From positions 1-34,382 of the forward strand of contig PXBG01000021.1 in the NCBI GenBank assembly GCA_003566995.1: a DNA stretch of 34,382 nt, read 5' to 3'. The DNA comes from Syntrophobacteraceae bacterium (GTDB lineage Bacteria > Desulfobacterota > Syntrophobacteria > Syntrophobacterales > Syntrophobacteraceae). The translations under genes were made by a program, and so were the position numbers. Positions 25,472 through 34,215 of the stretch are shown one piece after another (position 1 is the stretch's first letter; each line of letters begins with the position of its first letter). Under the pieces are notes generated by a model, which saw nothing but the letters and a program-made list of their open reading frames with translations, was not told where the DNA came from and did no database searches.

Positions 25472-26356
25472 ATGAAGCTCATTGGCGAGAATTTGAACAT
25501 CATGAGCAGCAAATATGGAAAGGCCCTGAAGGAAAAGGATGCGAAACCTCTGCAGGAACTCGCCATACAGCATGAAGAGGCGGGTATGGACTGGATCGAC
25601 CTCAACATCGGCCCTGCGGGAAAGACGGGAGAGGAGCTGATGAGTTGGCTGGTTCCCGTAATTCACGAGGTGGTCGACCTTCCTTTGGCACTGGACACTT
25701 CCAATGTCAAGGCCATCCAAGCGGGGTTGAAAGCGCACAAAAAAGGACGTCCCCTCATCAACTCCATCATGGTGCGTCCCGAGCGAATGGATGCCCTGCT
25801 GCCCGTGGCCCGGGATCATGATGCTGATTTCGTGGCTCTCCTGTGGGGCCCCGAAGGCATGCCCCGGGATGAGAATGAACGGGGAGCCCTTTGTTCGGAG
25901 ATCGTTCACAAGGCCATGTCCGAATATGGAATCGCTCCCGAGCGCATTTTTGTGGATCCCATACAGACGCCGGTGAACGTTCAGCAGCAGCAGATCATGA
26001 GCGTCCTGGAGTTCATGAAGATGTTTCAGGACATTGCCCCCGGATGCCTGAGCACCGTCGGGCTCTCCAATGTATCCAACGGTCCGCCTGAACACCTGAG
26101 GTCCATTTTGAACCAGGTGATGGTTGTGCTTCTCAGGCACTACGGCCTTCATTCGGCCATTGTGGACTGTTTCGACAAAGATCTTCACAGGGTGGCCCGG
26201 GGTGAAAGACCGGATATCGAAGCCCTGGTGCTCAAGGTGGAAGGGGGGGAAACCCTGGACACGGCCTCCCTGTCCAAAGATGAAGCGGCTTACGTGAAAA
26301 CGGCGCGGGTCATCCTTGGCCACACGCTTTATTCCGACTCATGGCTGGAGGTTTAG
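25472..26356 (+). CDS. acsE: Methyltetrahydrofolate:corrinoid/iron-sulfur protein methyltransferase
   Basis: This 294-residue pterin-binding TIM-barrel enzyme moves the methyl group between methyl-tetrahydrofolate and the cobalt of the AcsC/AcsD protein, linking the folate branch to acetyl-CoA synthesis. Family landmarks are 'IGENLNIMSSKYGKAL', 'GMDWIDLNIGPAGKTG', 'LPLALDTSNVKAIQAGL', 'PLINSIMV', 'IFVDPIQTPVNVQQQQ' and 'STVGLSNVSNG', the last containing the Asn that interacts with the pterin. It is about 30 residues longer than the Moorella enzyme, mostly at the C-terminal side. ATG 25415 is in frame, but AAGGAG 9 bases before ATG 25472 and homology at that point fix the start. It is the last gene of the acs cluster. 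Confidence 0.94.
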   Translation: MKLIGENLNIMSSKYGKALKEKDAKPLQELAIQHEEAGMDWIDLNIGPAGKTGEELMSWLVPVIHEVVDLPLALDTSNVKAIQAGLKAHKKGRPLINSIMVRPERMDALLPVARDHDADFVALLWGPEGMPRDENERGALCSEIVHKAMSEYGIAPERIFVDPIQTPVNVQQQQIMSVLEFMKMFQDIAPGCLSTVGLSNVSNGPPEHLRSILNQVMVVLLRHYGLHSAIVDCFDKDLHRVARGERPDIEALVLKVEGGETLDTASLSKDEAAYVKTARVILGHTLYSDSWLEV

Positions 26357-26733
26357 GGCCTGACGCAGGTCCGGCGGCTGAACCTTCCAAAAATTTTGGA
26401 GTGCTCTTTCTCGGATGACCAAGACCGGTGAATGAATTCCGCCCAGTCCCGTTCCCAGGTTTCCTCCCGTGGGAACGGGGACGTACCACTTCTCAAATGG
26501 GCCCTGTCATCCCTCCTCCGTCATCCGGCTCCTCCCTTTCAGTTCATTCCATTCCTGGCACGCAAATCACATACGGGCGGCTCGTTTTTTTCTTGCTCTG
26601 CAAATAGAAGAAGGTATTTATAGTGGAGATGGGAAAGCAGGTGCCACTTGAGGGCACTCGTTTCCGTTACCGCACAGTTCCTTTAGTTGGCCGACACATG
26701 TCCAATTCCAAATAAAACAGGGAGAGCTCAATC
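26357..26733. other. Intergenic region between acsE and ppdK
   Basis: This 377-base region contains the small palindrome CCAAAA-A-TTTTGG (about 26387-26399), a REP-like hairpin at 26448-26479 and a weak promoter candidate (TTGCTC at 26593 with an A/T-rich TTTATA 18 bases on). The last 30 bases lead into the ppdK ribosome site GGGAGAG. No gene is supported. Confidence 0.45.
26448..26479. repeat. REP-like hairpin element
   Basis: CCCGTTCCCA and TGGGAACGGG form a perfect 10-bp stem around a 12-base loop, and with one bulge the pairing extends to GTCCC/GGGGAC. There is no T-run, so it is not a standard terminator. The GTTCCCA...TGGGAAC core resembles REP-type intergenic palindromes of proteobacteria. 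Only one copy is seen here. Confidence 0.5.
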
Positions 26734-29493
26734 ATGGCGCATCAATATGTTTATTTTTTTGGTGGGGGAAAAGCCGATGGAACGGCCGGGATGAAATCCC
26801 TTCTGGGGGGAAAGGGAGCAAACCTGGCTGAAATGACCAACCTGGACATACCTGTTCCGCCGGGTTTCACCATCACCACGGAAGTCTGTTCCTTCTTTGA
26901 ACGACATGATGCACGGTATCCCGAGGAACTGGAGGAGCAGGTTCTGGAGGCCCTGAGAAAAACGGAAGCCATCCTGGGGCGGAAATTCGGAGACCCTCAG
27001 AATCCCCTCCTTTTGTCCGTGCGCTCCGGGGCAGCCATCAGCATGCCCGGCATGATGGACACGGTCCTCAATCTGGGGCTCAACGACGAGACCGTCAAAG
27101 GGCTGGTGGCCCAGTCACAGGATGAGCGCTTCGCGTATGATTGCTACCGCCGATTCGTGGCCATGTACGGAGACGTGGTGCTCGGTTTGAAGCCCGTGCA
27201 AAAAGACGAAGTGGACCCCTTCGACCTGATCCTCGAAGAGATGAAACGAAAACACGGTGTGCAGTTCGACAGCCAGCTGCCTGCGGAAGATTTGAAGGAG
27301 CTGGTCGACCGGTACAAGGCTCTCATCATGGCTCACAAGAACCTGGATTTTCCCCTGGATCCCATGGATCAGCTCTGGGGAGCCATCAACGCCGTATTCA
27401 ACTCCTGGAACAATCCGAGAGCCGTTGCCTACAGGGAGTTGAACAACATTCCCGATGACATGGGCACAGCCGTCAACGTGCAGGCCATGGTCTTTGGAAA
27501 CCTGGGAGAGGATTGCGGCACGGGTGTGGGGTTCACGCGAAATCCAGCCACGGGCGAGAATGTCTTTTACGGTGAGTACCTGATCAATGCTCAGGGCGAG
27601 GATGTGGTGGCTGGAACACGCACGCCTCAGCCCATCAACAAGGCCCAGAAGACGGATCCGGACACCCTCTCCCTCGAAGAGAGCATGCCCGAAATCTACG
27701 ACCAGCTGGAGGAAGTGCGCACCAAGCTGGACCGTCATTACCGGGACATGCAGGACATCGAGTTCACCATCGAACGCGGCAAACTCTGGATGCTGCAGAC
27801 CCGCACCGGGAAGCGCACGGGCTTCGCCTCCTTCAAAATTGCCGTGGACATGGTCCGGGAGGGAATCATCACCAAGGAAGAGGCTCTTCTGAGAGTGGAT
27901 CCCGATCAGCTCAACCAGCTTCTCAGGCCCATCTTCGACCCCAAGGCCAAGGAGGAGGCCATGGCGGGAAACCGCCTCCTGGCCAAAGGGCTCAATGCGG
28001 GACCGGGTGCGGCCACGGGGAGGGTTGTCTTCAATGCTCCCGATGCGGCGGAGTGGGCCAAGCGGGGGGAAAAAATCATCCTGGTGCGCATGGAAACTTC
28101 ACCCGATGACATACGGGGCATGCACGCTTCCCAGGGCATTCTCACGGCCAGGGGAGGCATGACATCCCACGCGGCCCTGGTGGGCAGGCAGATGGGAAAG
28201 GTGTGTGTGGTGGGGTGCAATGCCCTGGAAATCGAATATCGTCATCATCGCATGACCGTTGGGGACAAAATCATTCGGGAAGGGGACTGGTTGTCCATAG
28301 ACGGCACCACGGGAGAGGTCTTTCAGGGTCAGATTCCCACACAGCCCTCGGAAGTCCTGCGTGTGATCATCGAGAAAAGCCTTGATGCCAAAGATTCCCA
28401 GATCTACCAGGACTACATGGAACTCCTGAGTTGGGCCGATGAAGTGCGCACCCTCGGGGTGTGGACCAATGCGGATCAGCCCAACCAGGTGGAAGTGGCC
28501 CTGGCTTTTGGTGCGGAAGGCATTGGGCTGGCGCGCACGGAGCACATGTTTTTTGAAGAGAACCGCATCGATTCCGTGAGAGAGATGATTCTCGCAGAGG
28601 ATGTGACAGGGCGGGAACGGGCACTGGCCAAGCTTCTCCCCATGCAGAAGGAGGATTTCAGGGCAATCTTCCGGGTCATGGAGGGCAAGCCTGTCACGGT
28701 GCGCACCCTCGATCCCCCTCTTCATGAGTTTTTGCCTCACGAGGACAAAGACATTCAAAAACTGGCCGGGGAAATGTGGGTTCCCTTCGAGAGGCTCAAG
28801 GCCAAGGTGGAAAGCCTTTATGAAGCGAATCCCATGCTGGGGCACCGAGGCTGCCGGCTGGGCATTGTTTTTCCGGAAATCACGGCCACTCAGGCCAGGG
28901 CCATCATGGAGGCCGCCTGTGAAGTGAAGCAGGAAGGGATCGATGTTCACCCCGAAATCATGATCCCCCTCGTGGGCCATGTGGCTGAACTGGGGAATCA
29001 GCGGAAACTGGTGGATAAAGTGGCGCGGGATGTGATGGAGCAGTTTGGGGTGCAGGTGGACTACCGGGTGGGAACCATGATCGAAGTGCCCCGTGGCGCC
29101 CTCACTGCTGACCAAATCGCTCAGGAGGCAGAATTCTTTTCCTTTGGGACCAACGACCTCACCCAGACGGTCTTTGGCATCAGCCGTGACGATGCGGGAA
29201 AGTTCCTCCCGGCCTACCTGGACGCGCGAATCTGGCCTCACGATCCCTTCGAGCGTCTGGACCAGGTGGGAGTGGGGGGACTCATGGAGATCGCCGTGGA
29301 AAAGGGGCGGGCCACCAAACCCGAGCTGAAGATCGGAATCTGCGGCGAGCATGGAGGAGAACCCTCATCCGTCGATTTCTGCCATAGAATCGGTCTGGAC
29401 TATGTGAGCTGCTCTCCCTACCGTGTTCCTGTGGCGAGGCTTGCCGCCGCTCAGGCCGCCATTCGTGAAAAAAACAGGAAAGAAAACTCCTGA
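26734..29493 (+). CDS. ppdK: Pyruvate, phosphate dikinase
   Basis: This 919-residue enzyme interconverts pyruvate, ATP and phosphate with PEP, AMP and pyrophosphate. Beside an acetyl-CoA-forming pathway its likely use is gluconeogenic PEP supply. The N-terminal ATP-binding part has '[20 protein letters not shown]' and '[20 protein letters not shown]'. The swivelling phosphohistidine domain has '[20 protein letters not shown]' with catalytic His479. The C-terminal PEP/pyruvate barrel has 'GHRGCRLGI', '[15 protein letters not shown]' and '[12 protein letters not shown]' with Cys870. All key residues are present, and the protein is somewhat longer than the clostridial enzyme. The start is ATG 26734 with GGGAGAG. 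The lyase gene follows after 42 bases. Confidence 0.97.
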   Translation: MAHQYVYFFGGGKADGTAGMKSLLGGKGANLAEMTNLDIPVPPGFTITTEVCSFFERHDARYPEELEEQVLEALRKTEAILGRKFGDPQNPLLLSVRSGAAISMPGMMDTVLNLGLNDETVKGLVAQSQDERFAYDCYRRFVAMYGDVVLGLKPVQKDEVDPFDLILEEMKRKHGVQFDSQLPAEDLKELVDRYKALIMAHKNLDFPLDPMDQLWGAINAVFNSWNNPRAVAYRELNNIPDDMGTAVNVQAMVFGNLGEDCGTGVGFTRNPATGENVFYGEYLINAQGEDVVAGTRTPQPINKAQKTDPDTLSLEESMPEIYDQLEEVRTKLDRHYRDMQDIEFTIERGKLWMLQTRTGKRTGFASFKIAVDMVREGIITKEEALLRVDPDQLNQLLRPIFDPKAKEEAMAGNRLLAKGLNAGPGAATGRVVFNAPDAAEWAKRGEKIILVRMETSPDDIRGMHASQGILTARGGMTSHAALVGRQMGKVCVVGCNALEIEYRHHRMTVGDKIIREGDWLSIDGTTGEVFQGQIPTQPSEVLRVIIEKSLDAKDSQIYQDYMELLSWADEVRTLGVWTNADQPNQVEVALAFGAEGIGLARTEHMFFEENRIDSVREMILAEDVTGRERALAKLLPMQKEDFRAIFRVMEGKPVTVRTLDPPLHEFLPHEDKDIQKLAGEMWVPFERLKAKVESLYEANPMLGHRGCRLGIVFPEITATQARAIMEAACEVKQEGIDVHPEIMIPLVGHVAELGNQRKLVDKVARDVMEQFGVQVDYRVGTMIEVPRGALTADQIAQEAEFFSFGTNDLTQTVFGISRDDAGKFLPAYLDARIWPHDPFERLDQVGVGGLMEIAVEKGRATKPELKIGICGEHGGEPSSVDFCHRIGLDYVSCSPYRVPVARLAAAQAAIREKNRKENS

Positions 29494-29535
29494 ACCATCT
29501 GGGCTTTGTTTCAACGTCAACTGAAGGAGGAATCT

Positions 29536-30459
29536 GTGGAACGTCCTGTGAGATTGCGCCGCTCCATCCTTTCCGTGCCCGCCAACCGGGAAAAGATGAT
29601 ATCCAAGGCATTTGGGCTCCCCGTGGACTACGTGATGCTGGACCTGGAAGACAGCGTGCCTGTGCAGGAAAAGACGGGAGCCCGCAAAGAGGTGGTTGCC
29701 GCCCTCAAAAACGGCGACTGGACGGGTAAGGTTCGAGCCTACCGCATCAACGCCATGGACACTCCCTTCGCTTACCGGGACATCATCGAGGTGGTGGAGG
29801 AAGCGGGAGAACATCTGGACGTCATGGTGGTGCCCAAGGTGAACGATCCTTCAGAGATCAAAGCCATTGAGCTGCTCCTGACCCAGATCGAACTGAACAT
29901 GGGTTTGAAGAATGTCATCGGCCTGGAAGCTTCCATCGAGACGGCCCTTGGCATGGCCAACGCCCGGGAGATCGCTTTCAGCTCGCCTCGCCTGGAAGCC
30001 CTGGTTTTTGGAGTGGCGGACTACGGGGCATCGCTCACCATGATGAGCAAGGGCATCAGCGGCCATGGAGACATGGAGGATTTCTATCCCGGGCATCGCT
30101 GGCACTTTCCTCTGAGCCGCATGGTCATGGCGGCGAAAGCTGCCGGGCTTCAGGCCATCGATGCTCCCTATGGCGACTACAAGGATCCGGAAGGGCTGCG
30201 CCGTTCGTGCCTCATGAGCGCAGCCCTGGGATACGACGGCAAATGGGTCATCCATCCAGCCCAGCTGGAAGTGGTGAACGAGGTCTTCACTCCCTCCACG
30301 GATGATGTGGATCGTTCCGCGCGCATTGTGGAGGCCTACGAAAAGGCCCTTCAGGAGGGCTGCGGCTCTCTGGCCCTGGATGGAAAAATGGTGGATGCCG
30401 CATCCATTCGTGTTGCCCAGATGATTTGTACTCAATGGGATGCCATCCAGAAGAAGTGA
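29536..30459 (+). CDS. HpcH/HpaI-CitE family lyase, malyl-CoA/citramalyl-CoA lyase-like
   Basis: This 307-residue TIM-barrel protein is from the CitE/malyl-CoA lyase branch. It shows 'RRSILSVPANREKMISKA', 'DYVMLDLEDSVPVQEK' (metal-binding Glu/Asp), 'RAYRINAMDTPFAYRD', 'VIGLEASIETALGMANA', 'VFGVADYGASL' (second metal ligand) and 'YPGHRWHFPLSRMVMAAKAAGLQAIDAPYGDYKDPEG'. The last block is especially like L-malyl-CoA/beta-methylmalyl-CoA lyases, which cleave malyl-CoA to acetyl-CoA and glyoxylate. Malyl-CoA thioesterase and citramalyl-CoA lyase are alternatives that the sequence cannot exclude. GTG 29536 has AAGGAGG 5-6 bases upstream, which fixes the start over a longer frame. It is probably co-transcribed with ppdK. 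Confidence 0.85.
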   Translation: MERPVRLRRSILSVPANREKMISKAFGLPVDYVMLDLEDSVPVQEKTGARKEVVAALKNGDWTGKVRAYRINAMDTPFAYRDIIEVVEEAGEHLDVMVVPKVNDPSEIKAIELLLTQIELNMGLKNVIGLEASIETALGMANAREIAFSSPRLEALVFGVADYGASLTMMSKGISGHGDMEDFYPGHRWHFPLSRMVMAAKAAGLQAIDAPYGDYKDPEGLRRSCLMSAALGYDGKWVIHPAQLEVVNEVFTPSTDDVDRSARIVEAYEKALQEGCGSLALDGKMVDAASIRVAQMICTQWDAIQKK

Positions 30460-30477
30460 GAGCGAAACGAAAAAAAA

Positions 30478-30508
30478 TTGCTTAAACTGTTTCCGGCAAT
30501 GGTATCAT
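30478..30508 (+). promoter_or_regulatory. Candidate promoter for the histidine kinase gene
   Basis: TGG-TATCAT (30500-30508) is an extended -10 element, preceded by TTGCTT (30478-30483) at a slightly long spacing of 19 bases. It would leave a leader of about 125 bases. Confidence 0.35.
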
Positions 30509-30638
30509 TGCTGCCCAAAAGGCTTGAGGGAATGTCGTCGTATGGTCTCCATGCCAGGACATTTCCTCCGGGCCTGTCCTGCTCTTTCGCCCGTTCCTGT
30601 TCCTGAAACGACTTCTCTCTCACTTTCCGTGTGCTGCC

Positions 30639-32246
30639 ATGGATGCTCCTCAAAAACCTTCCTATTGCTTTGACCATTCCCCTGAAGAAAGCCTTCGTCA
30701 ACACCGGGAGCTTCAGATCCTCTTTGGCATTTCCTCGGCCCTCCATGCCTCGCCCCATCTTCAGGAACTCCTTCAGAGGGCCCTCAATGCCATTTCCCTC
30801 AACCTGAAGGTTTCCCTGGGGGCCATCTACCTCGTGAAAGAAATTCACGACAATGAGTGGCTTCTGGAACTGGAGGCTCATCACGGCTTTTCTTCTGCCC
30901 TTGCCAACAGCATCAAGTTTCTCTCCGCCCCCGGTGAGGTGATGGACAATTATCACCATGGGGAACAGGTGAGGTGGTTTCCCGTGGAGCGGGTTGTTTT
31001 TTCCAGGCTTCGGGAAAAAATGCAGCGCGCGGGCATCCAGGAGATCGTCTGCATCGCTCTCATGGCGGCCAGGAAAGTGCTGGGCCTGCTCTACATGACC
31101 AATGACGGCGTGTTGCAGCTGAAACCGGAACGGAGGGAATTTCTCACCACCATCGGGCAGCAGCTTGGCGTTTCCATTCAGAACGCCAAACTTTTCGAGT
31201 CGGTGGAGCGGGCCAAAAGCGAACTGGAAATCAGTTTCGATGCCATTGGTCACAGCATTTTCCTGGTGGACACCCGCATGCGCATTTACCGGGTGAACCG
31301 CACCAGTGAAATGGTCTATGGGAGTGCGGAGAATCTCGTTGGTGAAAAATACACGCGCATACTCTACGGCATGTCTCAGCCCCCTTCCGAATGTCCCATC
31401 TGGGCGTGCTTGTGGGGATCGCAACCGGCGCAGAGGGAAGGGCCACACCCCAGGTGGGGAGGGTACTACCAGTTCTTTGCTTTCCCCGTGGTCAATCCCA
31501 CGGGGTCGCTGGAGCGGGTGGTGTATTATGAAAAGGACGCCACGGAGGCCAGGAAGCTGGAACAGAGGCTTCAGCAGAGCGACCGGCTGAAAGCCCTTGG
31601 AACCCTGGCTGCGGGCATTGCCCATGAAATACGCAATCCCCTTGCCACCATCAATTTCAACACCCAGTTGTTGAGCCGTGAACTTCAGCTGGATCCGTCC
31701 CAAAGGCAGATGTTTGAGGATGTGGCCATGGAGGTGCGAAAGGTCGACCGCATCGTGCAGCAGGTGCTCCATTTCGCGCGCCCCAAGGAACCGCAGTTCC
31801 TGCCTCACCAGCTCAACGACATTGTTTCCTACTGCCTGGATCTGTCCAAGACCCATTTGCGCAAGGGCAATGTGGACGTGCTCATGCACCTGGAAGAAGG
31901 CATTCCCATGGTGGTGATGGATTTCAACCAGATCAGCCAGGTGATCATGAACCTCCTTCTCAACGCCATCGAGGCCATGCCTCATGGGGGCACCGTGGAG
32001 ATCGCCACCCTCTTTCAGGAAGAGGATTCCACGGTGCTCCTGGAGGTGCAGGACAAGGGGCCCGGCATAATGGGTGAGGATCTGGAGAGAGTCTTTGACC
32101 CCTTCTTCACGCGCAAGCCCGAAGGGACGGGCCTGGGCTTGAGCATTTCCCGCCAGATACTGGATAATCACGGAGCTTACATAGAGGTGGATTCCTCCCC
32201 CGGCGTGGGTTCGACCTTCCGCATCATTTTTCCCATCCATTCGTGA
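30639..32246 (+). CDS. Soluble sensor histidine kinase (GAF-PAS-HisKA-HATPase)
   Basis: This 535-residue two-component sensor kinase has no membrane segment. Domains in order are a GAF-like region (about residues 20-185, 'LQILFGISSALHASPHLQEL' to 'GQQLGVSIQNAKLFE'), a PAS domain (about 190-295), and a HisKA dimerisation helix pair with phospho-acceptor His329 ('AAGIAHEIRNPLATINFN'). The HATPase_c domain has the N box 'NLLLNAIEAMPHGG', G1 'DKGPGIMGEDLERVFDPFF' and G2 'GTGLGLSISRQILDNHG'. The PAS domain contains 'PSECPIWACLWG', two Cys five residues apart. No response regulator is adjacent, so the partner is unknown. The ribosome site before ATG 30639 is poor, and the start may differ slightly. 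Confidence 0.92.
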   Translation: MDAPQKPSYCFDHSPEESLRQHRELQILFGISSALHASPHLQELLQRALNAISLNLKVSLGAIYLVKEIHDNEWLLELEAHHGFSSALANSIKFLSAPGEVMDNYHHGEQVRWFPVERVVFSRLREKMQRAGIQEIVCIALMAARKVLGLLYMTNDGVLQLKPERREFLTTIGQQLGVSIQNAKLFESVERAKSELEISFDAIGHSIFLVDTRMRIYRVNRTSEMVYGSAENLVGEKYTRILYGMSQPPSECPIWACLWGSQPAQREGPHPRWGGYYQFFAFPVVNPTGSLERVVYYEKDATEARKLEQRLQQSDRLKALGTLAAGIAHEIRNPLATINFNTQLLSRELQLDPSQRQMFEDVAMEVRKVDRIVQQVLHFARPKEPQFLPHQLNDIVSYCLDLSKTHLRKGNVDVLMHLEEGIPMVVMDFNQISQVIMNLLLNAIEAMPHGGTVEIATLFQEEDSTVLLEVQDKGPGIMGEDLERVFDPFFTRKPEGTGLGLSISRQILDNHGAYIEVDSSPGVGSTFRIIFPIHS

Positions 32247-32837
32247 CCTTGGCTGCAAAAACACCAAGGACTTCTTTGCCATCGTTGCCCAGTCTCCTGA
32301 AAAGACTTCGGGAACCTGTTCGCCACCTCGTCGCCATTTCTTTTTTTATGATCCCTCTCACCATCCCCTGCTGAAAAAAATCGATTCAATCCCTGGGCTG
32401 CCCGTCCTCTGCCCGCCCCTCTTTTTGCCATGCAGAACGCTTATTAGTTTTTTCTTCTAATATTAGATACATGCAGGGAGCCAGCCATCCTTTTCTCGTG
32501 AATGTTCCACATTCGATCCTCCTTTCCCGTGTGGTTTGGGTCATTGGTGTTTCGATTTTGAAATTTGTTTGAGTTTTTTCCCCTTCATTCCGATGTTTTT
32601 ACCAAGTGAAGGGAAGGCCGGCATCGTTCTGCGGGTGACTGGAAAATGGGGAGTGGGCAACCAGGATTCAGTTTTGAGGACAGCTGGAATCCATCAGGCG
32701 TCCCTTTTCTTCTTGTGGAATGATTCATGCTTCGTTCACCGGGAAACAAACAAAATTCGGCTGCCGGCCCCTGTGAGATTGAATGCTCCCTCCACAGTCA
32801 ATGGCGGATTGCAGGACTTGCATAAGGAGAGGGTCTC
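32247..32837. other. Intergenic region upstream of the pilin locus
   Basis: This 591-base region begins with a 6-bp hairpin right after the kinase stop (CCTTGG-N11-CCAAGG, 32247-32269) without a good T-run. It also has A/T-rich inverted repeats TATTAG-N9-CTAATA (32442-32462) with a third TATTAG overlapping the right arm. I found no sigma54-type -24/-12 element, which might have been expected before pilin genes, and no supported coding region. Confidence 0.45.
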
Positions 32838-33341
32838 TTGAAACCCAGCACATCCGGATTCACCCTTGTTGAGCTCATGGTGGTGACCGCTATCATAGGC
32901 ATATTGGCTGCGGTGGCGGTGCCGGCCTATGTAAATTACATCAACCGGGCCAAGCAAAGCGATGCGGTCATTGCCCTCATGAAGGCAAAAATGGAGCAGG
33001 AAAATTTTTGGGCGGACGACTTTCGCTTTCGCTATGCGGGCACCATCGGTTGCCTGCCTTCATTTTATGACCCAGAGAAGGATAAGGACAAGAATCCAGA
33101 GGAAAGATGCCTGGCCAACTGTGGCGGATGCACTCAAACCCGCTATGTGACAGTGGAGGGGTACGAGATCTTTGTGGAGCAAGGAAGCGCTTCCACCAAC
33201 AGTTTCAAAATATGGGCCGAGAAGGAGGTCTACCCATACAGGGGCACTGACAGGGTGAGCATAGAAGCCGATGACACCAGGCCTGAGGTAGATAATGAAG
33301 ATGCCCTGAGCTTCTCGTTGTTCAAATTGCTGTTCCACTGA
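32838..33341 (+). CDS. Type IV pilin-like protein (class III signal)
   Basis: This 167-residue prepilin has a short leader 'MKPSTSG' cut by prepilin peptidase before Phe, then the conserved 'FTLVELMVVTAIIGILAAVAVPAYVNYI' helix with Glu at position +5. The C-terminal globular part contains four Cys (one early, three within 'CLANCGGCTQTRY'), which could form disulfides as in pilin D-regions. Whether it is a major pilin or a minor/pseudopilin is not decided, though the length fits a PilA/PilE-type protein. The start is TTG 32838 with AAGGAGAGG 6 bases upstream. It heads a locus that continues with a lipoprotein and a second pseudopilin. Confidence 0.92.
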   Translation: MKPSTSGFTLVELMVVTAIIGILAAVAVPAYVNYINRAKQSDAVIALMKAKMEQENFWADDFRFRYAGTIGCLPSFYDPEKDKDKNPEERCLANCGGCTQTRYVTVEGYEIFVEQGSASTNSFKIWAEKEVYPYRGTDRVSIEADDTRPEVDNEDALSFSLFKLLFH

Positions 33342-33420
33342 CGTGTTTTTCTCCAATGGAGGGCAGCAGCTGCAAATTTTGCTTGCTCTCCATGACCTCT
33401 TGGACAGGGTGATCTGAAAA

Positions 33421-34215
33421 ATGTCTGTAAAGATTAATAAAAATCATTTTTTGGTGATCATTTGCCTCTTTTTCTTCTTGTGGAGCTGCTCGGATCCTGA
33501 GGGCGCGTCGCAGGACGGTGCAGTGGAAAGAATGGGGGAGATTACGGCGCAGGCGGGAGCGGAATCTGCGAAACCTGGTCAGAGTAGTGGTTCCCTGTCA
33601 GCAGGCAATGAGCATTTCATGTTTCAGTCATCCGTCCTGGAAAGGCTCGAATTTGACCCCTCATCGCCCGTGACGGGAGACCAGATCAGGGCGGTTGTCA
33701 TCGTGGACCCTGGTCAGGGACCCTATGAAGAGTCTTTGTATTACCGCTGGAAGATCAATGGCCGGGTGGTTCAGGATTCTCAAAGGGATGTGCTCGATCA
33801 CCCTGTGCAAAGGGGAGACTGGGTTGGGGTTGGAATCAGAACCGAGAGAAACATCGATGCTCCCGATCTCCTCTCGCATTTTGGCCACGTGGGGAATGCT
33901 CATCCCAGCATTCAGCTTCTCCATGAAGAAGTGAGCGCTGGTGGCACCTACGAGGCTCGCCTGGAAGTTTCGGACCCCGAATTGGATCCCGTCACTGTTT
34001 CGCTGGTCAATGGGCCTTCGGGAATGGTTGTCCATGAAACGGAGCATGTGATTTCTTGGCCCATTTCTTCAGGGCAGGAAGGCAGCTTTCCGGTCGAAAT
34101 TTCTGCGAGGGACAGCCTTGGGGCTGAAACGGTGCTTCACTTCGAAATCAGGATTACAGAAGAGCAGACGGATGCAGAATATGTTCAAGAGGGTTCCGTG
34201 CATTTTTACAAATGA
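33421..34215 (+). CDS. Predicted lipoprotein with C-terminal Ig-like domain in the pilin locus
   Basis: This 264-residue protein has a signal peptide ending in a lipobox, Leu20-Trp-Ser-Cys23 (LWSC). The +2 residue is Ser, so outer-membrane anchoring is expected. A Ser/Gly/Ala-rich linker (about residues 24-62) precedes a beta-rich region, 'LEFDPSSPVTGDQIRAVVIV' to 'LYYRWKINGRVVQD'. A second beta region, 'YEARLEVSDPELDPVTVSLV' then 'PSGMVVHETEHVISWPI', resembles putative Ig/cadherin-like repeats of bacterial surface proteins. I know no named homologue. It lies between two pilin-like genes, and the downstream one starts inside its last codons, so a role in pilus assembly or secretion is a contextual inference. 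Its start is ATG 33421. Confidence 0.8.
   Translation: MSVKINKNHFLVIICLFFFLWSCSDPEGASQDGAVERMGEITAQAGAESAKPGQSSGSLSAGNEHFMFQSSVLERLEFDPSSPVTGDQIRAVVIVDPGQGPYEESLYYRWKINGRVVQDSQRDVLDHPVQRGDWVGVGIRTERNIDAPDLLSHFGHVGNAHPSIQLLHEEVSAGGTYEARLEVSDPELDPVTVSLVNGPSGMVVHETEHVISWPISSGQEGSFPVEISARDSLGAETVLHFEIRITEEQTDAEYVQEGSVHFYK

Noticed and set aside
30432..32282. A 616-codon minus-strand frame over the histidine kinase
   Set aside because: The plus strand carries all kinase motifs in order, while the minus frame has none.
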